Assembly (NCBI GenBank): GCA_039704465.1 | Contig: JASFAU010000001.1 | Location: 558,001-622,000, forward strand | DNA: 64,000 nt | Source: Plasmodiophora brassicae | Lineage: Eukaryota; Endomyxa; Phytomyxea; Plasmodiophorida; Plasmodiophoridae | Direction: 5' to 3' | Shown here: in pieces, positions 33,801 through 42,305 of the stretch | Position numbering within the stretch: position 1 is the first letter of the stretch | How the letters are laid out: the number at the start of each line of letters is the position of its first letter | Notes under the pieces: model-generated | The model's database searches: none | What the model was told of the DNA's origin: nothing | What the model saw: only the letters and a program-made list of their open reading frames with translations | Translations under genes and position numbers: made by a program

Positions 33801-35751
33801 TGCCGGACTCTCATTGAAGAACGTAACGCATGCCTTGGAATTAAACTCGCCCCCGCCGTCTGTTTGGAAGTCGGAAATGCCACGTCCCTCCTGGTTGCGG
33901 AGACGTGCATCGTAGTGCTTGATGACATCGAGGGCGTCCGATTTCCGACGGAGCAGGTAGACGGTCAGGTAGCGCGTTGAATCATCCAGCATGGTCTGGT
34001 AATACTCGAAACCGCCAATACCGACGACAGGCCACCGCCCGGAGAGGTCACTATGGACGAGATCGCCAACGCGACGTGCTCGGGACGTACTGGGAGGGAA
34101 TGATGAGCGCTTGCCTTTGGTGAGAAGACAGGCCTCCAATGGACATCGATCCTGAAGCTTGGGAATGGGCTGATCGACGGCCATTCCCCGACAGCGGCGC
34201 TGCAGGAGACGCAGATTGACGTAGCCGAGATGTCCAACGCGCGCGTGCCAAAGGGCGGGCGATGCGGAGGCGACTGTGGCGGCGCGGCAGGACACGCTGG
34301 GCGCAGCCGATGAATAAATAAATTTCAGTTAACGATGGGGCAGCGGGAGCACGCAGGGCGATCCTGTAGAGATTATTGGCTGCTCGCGTGCTGACCGCTA
34401 GCGGGGTCCCGACAGGGGACGTCCAGTGGTCCTTGGAATAGATGGTCGCGTTGGGCCCATCGAAGACGATCTTGTGCCCGGATCGGGTGATCTGTCCAAC
34501 GGAGACGAGCGCTTGGCCGAGTCGTGGGACGTGCAGCGAATCGATAGGCGCCATTTGGGACTGATCAGCGCCCAATGACGTCACGCCACATCCGGAAGTG
34601 GTCGTATGAGACAGGTCTGCAAGTTCAACCGTCGGTCCGGCGACATGTCGGTAAGCGCCGAGATGCTCACGCAGGGGCGTCATTGTGGTGGAACATCCAG
34701 AATCGAGCAGGCCGACGAAACTGTTGTCTACGGCGGGGTGACGTGCAGACATGGCGCGAACCGGGACGTACTGATCAGGTTGCGACGATGTATTCGATGT
34801 CGTCCGCCACAACGAGCGCTGTAGGAAACAGTTGCCATTCGTGTGCGGCTTCCTCGAGGTCGTATGTAGGACGCACAGTCCATCGCGTTCGGGAGCCTTG
34901 ATCGGGTGTGCGGTGGCGCTTGCACGGTTCGCCGTTGCGAACGATATCTCCCGGTCAGCATGAGCCTCTTGAATGCGCTGCTCTTCTGATGTGAGCGTGG
35001 ACACGACCTCAGTGACGGTAGGCCGCGGTTCGAGTCCACGACTGTGCAGGTTGGATGCGGCCGTGTCCAATTCTGACGAGGCGTTGCCAGCCATCAGGAC
35101 AGCCAGGAAGGAATCCGTCATGTGAAGCATGTCGTTCGGGACTGTTGTACGGAAACGTTGGGCAACGGCTTGCAGACGAGCCGCGTACAAGGCGACCGAT
35201 TCACCGGCTTGCTGTCGAACACTGAACAAATCTTTAGAAGCACGAATGACAGACGAAAACGTGCAGGATCGCAGCATGCGGAAGAGAGCGCGCCAGCATT
35301 GCGCCGATGTACCGGCGTACAGCAAGTTGTAGCCGATCAGAACGGTCTTGTCGACCATCTGAAACAAGAGTATCTCCCGAGCAGTTGCCTCCAGATCCGC
35401 GTCCACATTGTCGGGGATACTCGGAGTCGGCGATCCGTCCAGGTCGATGCCGACAATTCCCGCGAATCCACGGTTGGTAAACCAAGACGCGGCGGCGGGC
35501 GCCCAAGCGGCAAACGATTCGTGCTTGCCGTCGAACCGAGGCGGAGGCACGCGATCTGTACCTGGACGCACTACGCCGTCCACAATGGTTGGGCGAGGCT
35601 GCGTCGTCGGCGTCGTGGCGATGCAGGAGTACGATGCGGTTTGCTGTCGCAGGAATGCGATGCGCGCGATCTTCTCCTGTCGCTCGGCCTCAGCGAGCTG
35701 CGCGTCGAGATCTTGGACATCTGACTCCGCCGTTCGACCGCGATCGGCCAT
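30772..35751 (-). pseudogene. Copia gag-pol, copy C, broken by several indels and one stop
   Basis: Same domain order as copy B, Gag start at 35751. Gag and protease are open without a break to about 34316, where a 4-base insertion relative to copy B shifts the frame before the integrase. Further differences shift it near 33815 (integrase) and 33218 (linker), the TGA at 32452-32450 is shared with copy B, and one extra base lies near 32307 in the early reverse transcriptase. From there reverse transcriptase and RNase H are open to 30772. Copies B and C are damaged at different places. Confidence 0.92.
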
Positions 35752-35800
35752 GACGTTGGACGCGAGCGAGACGCCCAGAGCGCGGTTACGACTGTTAATC

Positions 35801-35990
35801 TGAAACGACGAAATCAGAGTGATATATATTGATGGATATAGAGCGAAGATATTGGGTGTGACGGGCAACGTCGTAGACGTGAGACGCGGTGCACGTTACA
35901 TCATCGCGGGCGGCGCTGACACCGGACTTGCGGAGTGCGTGGCAGCGTCGGTGTGCTGCACGAGTGTGCTGCTGGATATGGAGTTCGACA
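35801..35990 (-). repeat. Copia LTR 5 (5' LTR of copy C)
   Basis: 190 bp with two substitutions visible against LTR 1 (GCGGGCGGC for GCGTGCGGC, and CACCGGACTT for CACCAGACTT). It marks the end of the array. Confidence 0.92.
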
Positions 35991-36043
35991 GCAGTCAGTC
36001 AACGCGTCGTCGTATAGTCGTGACAGTTTGACCGACCTTCGCC

Positions 36044-36982
36044 ATGGACACTCGTGGAACCCAACGCAACCGCGATCACCAGGACCCCGACCAAGAGGAG
36101 CCATTGAACACATCCGTATCGGCGCTGACCAGCACGATCGCGGCGATCGTAGCGGAGGCGCTCCAGCCACAGCGCGCCGACATCGACGCCATGCTCCGGC
36201 AGCAGCGCGCTGAGATCTTGGCGCAGGTCGCCGCCAGCCCGCCCATCGTCCCCAAGACCGAAACCATTGATCCTGATCGACCGCCGGCGCCCTTGTCGAC
36301 CATATCGTACTCGACACCCGTCCGGCTGCACACGTTCACGTGCGATGACTCGGTCGATCCGATGTCTGCGACGACGTGGTTCGACGAGTTTTGCCGCTTC
36401 GCTGACGCGGATCCGACGTCAAAGGCACCGCTGTCGAATGCGGCCAGGAGGAGCCTGTTGGCGTCGAGCCTGGACAGCGTGGCGCTGAAGCTGTACGTGG
36501 CTATCAAGTCATCGTCCCCGCAGGCCATCAAGACAATGCTCCTGGAGAACTTTCCGGAGATCACTGCCGCGCGCGCCAAGGCTGAATTCGACTCCCTGCG
36601 CAAGACGGGCCCGTTTGCCGGGCATCTCGTGGAGTTTCGCCGCCGCTACTTTGTCGCTGTCGCCCGCGACCCGGACTGCCGTCTAAGCGACTCCTCGCTG
36701 GCCGAGAAGCTGCGCACATCGCTGACCCCTGCGCTGGCCGAGGAGCTGTACAAGTGGCAGCTGCGCAGCTTCTCCGCCATGGTGGATAAGGCGGTCCATC
36801 TGGCGCCGCTGTTCCCGGTGCCGTCGACTGCGATTTTGAACGTGGCCACAAGCGCGCTGCAGCCGCTGACCGACGAGGAGCGAGACCGTTGTCGCCGCGA
36901 AGGCCGCTGTTTTCGCTGTCGCTTACTGGGACACATGGCGAACCAGTGCCCCCGGTCCCAGCCGGGAAATGTTCGCGGGTGA
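36044..36982 (+). CDS. Gypsy 1 Gag
   Basis: 312 residues. A helical N-terminus (STIAAIVAEALQPQRADIDA) is followed by a retrotransposon-gag domain at about 85-240 (WFDEFCRFAD, LLENFPEI, FDSLRKTGPFAGHLVEFRRR) and a zinc knuckle near the end (CFRCRLLGHMANQCP, CX2CX4HX4C). It forms the virus-like particle. The frame is intact. The stop at 36980-36982 is preceded by a slippery heptamer, so protease and polymerase are probably made by -1 frameshifting. Confidence 0.9.
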   Translation: MDTRGTQRNRDHQDPDQEEPLNTSVSALTSTIAAIVAEALQPQRADIDAMLRQQRAEILAQVAASPPIVPKTETIDPDRPPAPLSTISYSTPVRLHTFTCDDSVDPMSATTWFDEFCRFADADPTSKAPLSNAARRSLLASSLDSVALKLYVAIKSSSPQAIKTMLLENFPEITAARAKAEFDSLRKTGPFAGHLVEFRRRYFVAVARDPDCRLSDSSLAEKLRTSLTPALAEELYKWQLRSFSAMVDKAVHLAPLFPVPSTAILNVATSALQPLTDEERDRCRREGRCFRCRLLGHMANQCPRSQPGNVRG

Positions 36983-38995
36983 TCCGAGCCGGGTTCGCGG
37001 ATCGCCCACTACATGACGACATTCTTGAACCCGATTGCCTCTTTATCTCTTCTATTTATTCCAGCGTACGATTCGTCCCGTCTGTCACTGTCCCCATTCA
37101 GCTATTTATCGCATCACGTGTCATCTCGACTAAGGCCCTTATCGATTGTGGCGCTACGTCTTCGTTCGTCGACTGGTCCTTCGCTCGGTCGAACGACATT
37201 CCCTGCGTTGCGAAGCAGCAGGCGATTGCTGTCAAAGTGGTTGATGGCAGGGCCCTACCGCCGGTGTCGCAGGAGACGCTACCCATGACTGTGAGGGTCG
37301 ACGGTCAGTTCCAGGACAGCAACTTGATTTTGAATGTGATCCGCGCTCCCAACCATCCCATCATTCTCGGGATGCCGTGGCTCGAACACCATAATCCGGT
37401 GATCGACTGGCGTCAGCGATCTGCTGCCCGCCGTGACTCGGCGCCCCCAACATCGACACCGGCTCCGCCACGCCGCTCACCTCTTACAGTATCGACGCTA
37501 GACAAGGTGGACCCCATGATTCCGGTAGGCGAGAGCCGAATCGCTGAGGGAGCTTCTCGCCCGTCGGATCCTCCTGCGTTCACCTTGGACCAGCGCTCCG
37601 ATGCCTGCTCTCCGCGTTAACAGCGAACTGATGGCGGTCCCGTCTTGTCCGCCGTGTACCACACCCCAGCCTCTGTGGCGGCTGAATCGTGGGTCACATC
37701 TTGCCTTCGATTATGTTTTGTGGGCTTGTGGCTGGTTTGCATAGCGCTACTGCCACTGCTTGTCTGTCTCTGCTCCGGCGCCCTTGTCGCCTGGATCTTT
37801 CGGCTCGCGCTACTGGGATGCGGTTTCGGCGCTTGTTTCGCCTGGATTTCCTTGTCCGCACCCCTGAACGGTTGCCGGCCCACCGTCCGCGATGGGGCTG
37901 TCAACCCAGCCGCGACCGAGGGCCCCGCGTCTGCAAAGGTGGCCACGTCGTCGACTTCTGCCGCGAGTCTATCTCCAGTTCGATCCGGTCATTCGTGCCA
38001 TCGCCGGCCAGCCGAATGGCGTGGTGGGTGTCGCCGCCCACCCCTTAGCCGGCGCAGCATGGCACCCGTTACCACCGAGGCCGCAACCCCGACTACATCT
38101 CCCGATGCGTTATGGGTTCGGCGCGGTGTCGTCTTATGGGGTATGCTTCGCGATGCTCGCCAGCAACTTTCCGAACGGCAAGCGGCTACTCAGATCCTCG
38201 CCTCGGCAGCCCTCCTGCGCGCATGGGAAACCAGGCGAGACGCTGCCTTTGAGGCCTGGCTGGACACTTCACCTTGTGACCGGACACCTTGGCCGCCTTT
38301 CGACGAACCTGCGTCCGCGACCGGGGTGGATTCCGACGCCGACGACGACGAAGTCGTTGGTGCTGCAGCCGCGCCGCACGACCCCGCATGCATCGACGTT
38401 TGCGCGCTCGATATCGATGCATTCCTGGATGCGGCTGCGGAGGACGGTTCGGCGTGTTACGCGGTCCACACGATGTGGACACCGCTCGAAGAACCAGACG
38501 ACTCGCCCCAGCTTCCAGACAAGTACGCTGAGTTTACGGATGTCTTCGACGAAACCGGGGCCACGTCCTTACCTGCTCATCGCCCATACGACTGTTGTAT
38601 CGACCTGAAACCGGGCATGGAACCCCCGTTTGGTCGCTTGTACGGGCTATCTCCGAGGGAACAAGTTGCACTCAAACAGTACCTGAAGGCAAACTTGGAA
38701 TCGGGGTTCATTCGTCCATCGAAGTCGTCAGCGGGGGCACCGATCCTCTTCGCAAAAAAGAAGGATGGCTCTCTCCGCCTCTGTGTCGACTATCGGGGCC
38801 TGAATGCGGCTACCGTGAAGAACCGCTACCCGATACCTCTCATCGACCAGATCCAGGCGCAGCTGAGCGCGGCGTGCGTGTTCACGAAGATTGACCTTCG
38901 TGGCGCTTACAACCAGATCCGTATCCGTGACGGTGACGAATGGAAAACCGCGTTCCGCACGCCATACGGCCTGTTCGAGTACCTGGTGATGCCTT
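36889..38995 (+). pseudogene. Gypsy 1 protease and 5' half of reverse transcriptase
   Basis: The frame overlaps Gag and continues as the aspartic protease (ALIDCGATSSFVD, IILGMPWLEHHNP), then a long Ser/Pro/Ala linker with hydrophobic segments. Reverse transcriptase begins near 38530: [87 protein letters not shown]. An in-frame TAA lies at 37618-37620. At 38995 the CACTA element begins. At the junction about 8 bases of coding sequence are missing compared with gypsy 3, so the gene was already shifted before that insertion, or lost them with it. Confidence 0.9.
36964..37006 (+). promoter_or_regulatory. Gag-pro -1 frameshift signal of gypsy 1
   Basis: Heptamer G GGA AAT at 36964-36970, in the right phase for Gag (X XXY YYZ). 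After a 7-base spacer comes a stem of 9 pairs: GGTGATCCG at 36978-36986 with CGGATCGCC at 36998-37006, one wobble, 11-base loop. The protease frame is -1 to Gag and is open through this point. Gypsy 3 has the same heptamer and a different stem at the same place. Confidence 0.8.
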
Positions 38996-39527
38996 CACTG
39001 GGAAAAATTCCGCGTCAAATTCAGGTCAACCTTACAGAGAATGTCAATTTCGGTCAATTCGGGACAGCTTGCAGTCACAGCAACCGGTTACAGGATCCAA
39101 TTCTCTGTGCGGCCGGATCGTCATGGGAGTTGAAAGTGGTACCACGCACTCCGCAACGAACGCGGGTATCAGTTGGTCCAGCGTGTGATTCGCGCCGATG
39201 AGACGTGATGTGAACGCCGCACTGGAGGAAAAGTCGTCGGCAGATGATCACGCAGTGGGGGCGAGGCGCGGCGATGGTGTCGAGGCCAAGTCACCCATGA
39301 CGTCGATGACAACTTCTTTCTTCGGGAGTGGTTGGAGTCCAGCGATGACGGCGAAGCGAAACTGCCGGACGAGGGTGACGGAAATGAGTATTTCCTGCGT
39401 CAGTGGATTGGACGTCGCCACAATGAAGATGCCATGTCTGGCGGTGATGATGTTGAACTCGTGAATGACGATGACCGCCCGCCACAGCTCGAACTCGAGG
39501 GACCTGATGATGCACCACGAGTCAAGC

Positions 39528-39644
39528 TGTGTCGTATTCCGGCTAGGCAATATGCAGTCTGTTTATCTAGCCTCGACCACAGCTCACGGAGTCCGGAATC
39601 CGAGCCGCCCTTGCTCTATGGCATGAGCCCTAATATATGCCACA
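39528..39644 (-). repeat. Gypsy 2 3' LTR
   Basis: 117 bp, TGTGTCGTATTCC to ATATGCCACA on the plus strand. Confidence 0.95.
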
Positions 39645-39952
39645 CTCCCCTCCTTCACAGAAGTGCCCCCCGGATCCTTGACTTGAGCCTGTTGTCCAGA
39701 GTAGATCTGCTTCGTTGCACTCCTCATGGGCGACCGCACTGTCAAAAATGCCGTGGAAATCATTCACCGTGGGTTATGTTTTCCCCTGTCCCGTCATGGC
39801 TGTGACGGGACACCTGTCGTCGCTGGCGCTCTTCGCGATGACGACCGGCCGGCCCTGAGACCATGAGCGGCTTGCCCAAGGCACTGCGAGGCTCGCACCC
39901 GCTAAAACCACGTCTAAAAACCCAGTCGTCCTTCCCATGCCTCCACGTGCAT

Positions 39953-41797
39953 TCACGACCTGCGCCGCTGGCCGTTCGCGCCCCTGCGCCGCTTCGTGTT
40001 CTTGGCTTGCTTTTCGTCACCCAGCATGTTCGCTAACTGTTCCACCAGTGCGTGTTGTGGGTTCTCGCTGATGAATTCTTTGACCATCGATGGGGCGTCC
40101 TCAATTATCACTTGCGCCGGCTCCCACGATGCTTCATCGTCACTGAATCCTCGCCATCGCACCAGTAGCTCCACAGTTTGGTTGCTGTTGTTGACTCTCG
40201 CGTCGCTGATGCCGTCTATCTCCCATGTGGAGTTGTCATACGCGATTTGTGCTTTGAGTTCTTCGGTCAGGTTGAGGTTGCTGTCCGCGTATAGCCGCAT
40301 TCTGCTTCCGTGTACGATTCGGGTGTCACCATTGACCAGGTTCTTCACTTCGAATACGTATCCACGTTCAGCATTGATAATCTGATATGGGCCTTTCCAT
40401 TTCAGAAACAATTTTTCGCCAGCCCGTACCAGCTCCTTGCTGATCAGGACATAATCGCCCAACCCGAAGTTAATCTTCAGTCTGCTTTCTGAAGTTTTCT
40501 GTCTTCGGTTGCTTCTCTCGGCTTCTGTTCCCTCGGCAACTTCCTTGTGCATCATCACTAATGCATCAATGAGTTCATCCGTCAACTTGACGATTTCCTC
40601 AGTTGCCAATGGTTTCTGCCGCACGAGCTCTCCGGTCAGATGCCGCACACATCGAATTCTGTTCAATGGTGTGTCGTTCTTCCTGCCGGTGTGGACTGTG
40701 ATTGGCGCTCGCCATCCTAGTCTCTTCTGAGGACGGTGGTTGAGTGTATACTCAACGAGTTTGAGCAGCCACGGCCACTCCTCTTTCTGCCACCTCAGGT
40801 GAGAACAGATTGCTCGGAACAATGCCAATATGTGCTTATTGACAACTTCTACAGTTCCATTTGGAAAGTGAGTCCATGCTGTTGTCCAGTGCTGCTCGAC
40901 ACCGCACAGCTTGTTGTACTCCCGCATGAGTTCCGACATGAAGTACGCTGCCTGGTCGGACACCAGTATGTCGGGCGTGCCGGATTTTGAACTCCATTCC
41001 ATTAGGGTCTGCACGGTTACTAACGTGTCTGGCACCGCTGCAGGTACCAGATGCACCAGACCCGAGAAGTCGTCTTTGAGTACTAGGACCCACTTGAAAT
41101 CATGGGCGACCTGCTGTTTGGTCGGCATGATGTACAAGAAATCCATGTGTACGACCTGTCCCGGTGCTGTTGCATGACACGCCTTCCCCAATGGCCTGTG
41201 GATGATGTTCCCTCCTCTGGTTGGGAGACAGTGTAAGCATCCTTTGCAAATGCGCTCCACGTCGTTTCTCATTCCCTTCCAGTAGAACTGCTCCTGTAGG
41301 ATGTTGGTCGTCACGTTCATTCCGTTGTGGGCTAGTCCACCAGCATGCGCGATCACTGTCAACCTTACTCTAAGGTCAGTGTCGGCGTGTGGAATGATCG
41401 CTTGTCCCTGACTGTTGACCCAGAGTCCCTCTGCGTTTCTCGTCAGTCCAGTCTTCTCATCCTCTGCCAGTAGCTCATCCTGTTGACGCACAATCTCTGC
41501 GACTGTCGGCCAGGTTAGCTTGTCATTCAGAGTCGGCTGGACCCTGAATCTGCCACTTGCACTTTCCCAATTCGCTGCTTCACTAGCATGCATAGCCGCA
41601 GGCTGATCATTCTGATCCTCCCGGATACTGTGTACAGCCGCAGGCGAAGCCCGGATACTGCACGCAGCCGCAGGCTGACCATCCTGACCAGATTGCCCAT
41701 CCCGATCCTCCCGGATACTGTGCATAGCCGCAGGCGAGGCCCGGATACTACCCACAGCCGCAGGCTGATCGTTCTGGTCATCCCGGATACTCTGCAC
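39953..41797 (-). pseudogene. Gypsy 2 integrase and chromodomain, out of frame
   Basis: A linker of repeated SIRxSPAA and SIREDxxxQPAA units (41590-41797, about three copies) opens the frame. Then come the zinc-binding HAGGLAHNGMN...CKGCLHC, and an integrase core with HMDFLYIMP, VSDQAAYF and FPNGTVEVVNK (catalytic Asp, Asp, Glu). A chromodomain near the end (LLVRWRGFSDDEASWEPAQ) would steer insertion to marked chromatin. The frame is shifted from RNase H, probably through the repeated linker. Confidence 0.9.
41590..41797 (-). repeat. Coding minisatellite between RNase H and integrase
   Basis: Imperfect units of about 66-78 bases built from GCCGCAGGCTGATC, TCCCGGATACTG and GCCGCAGGCGA modules, translated as QPAA-SIR-SPAA repeats. 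Confidence 0.85.
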
Positions 41798-42305
41798 TTG
41801 AATGATCCTGAAGACGACGACAATCCTCCGGTTTCACTCGGCCAGTGAGGGCTTGCTCCTCAAGATCGTGTTCTCCCCGTGTGTTGGCGTCCACACCCCA
41901 CCTTGTCTGAAGGTCGGTCCACACATTCTTGATCCCCGGAATGTGGTATATTTCGAAGTTGTACTTCCTCAACTTCATGCCCCATCGTTCTAAGCGCTCT
42001 GCAGTCGGTTGGGTACACTTCCGTGGGTCATATATGTGCTGGAGATTCTTATGGTCTGTGTACAGGCGGAATGGCTTCCCCGTCTGCAGCAAATAATCCA
42101 GTTTCTCGATGACATCGAGCAGCCCGCTGGCTTCCTTGTCAACGGTTGCCCAATTCAATTCGCTACCTGCGAATCTGTGTCCCGAGAAGCCCAGCGGTTC
42201 ATGTCGCGCCTCCCATATTGGTAGATCTGCATCTTCCATGGGTATCTGCGTGACCATGCCGGCCCTGTGGAATTTGCTCGCATCCGAAAACACACACTGA
42301 ATCAT
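41778..42305 (-). pseudogene. Gypsy 2 RNase H, out of frame
   Basis: FSDASKFHRAGMVTQIP, FAGSELNWATVDKEASGL and FRLYTDHKNLQHIY give the RNase H catalytic pattern. The frame is -1 to the reverse transcriptase upstream and ends at 41778, before the integrase frame. No slippery heptamer is visible at the first junction, so a base loss is more likely than programmed shifting. Confidence 0.85.

Larger units (their letters stand above)
15831..35990 (-). repeat. Tandem array of a ~10-kb LTR-X-LTR-copia unit
   Basis: Bases 15831-25805 and 25806-35800 are the same sequence repeated head to tail, with offsets of 9975-9995 depending on small indels, closed by one more LTR at 35801-35990. Each unit holds a 190-bp LTR, the 4.7-kb CACTA block X, a second LTR and a 4.9-kb copia interior. 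Only scattered 1-7 nt differences are visible. Unequal recombination between two nearby copia insertions flanking X would produce this. A collapsed or duplicated assembly should be excluded. Confidence 0.9.
30677..35990 (-). mobile_element. Copia copy C, full length (5.3 kb)
   Basis: Same structure as copy B: LTRs 35990-35801 and 30866-30677. Its 5' LTR abuts the gypsy 1 leader at 35991, so copy C or the array edge cut that element. Flanks (CGGGA left, GCAGT right) do not match. Confidence 0.92.
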
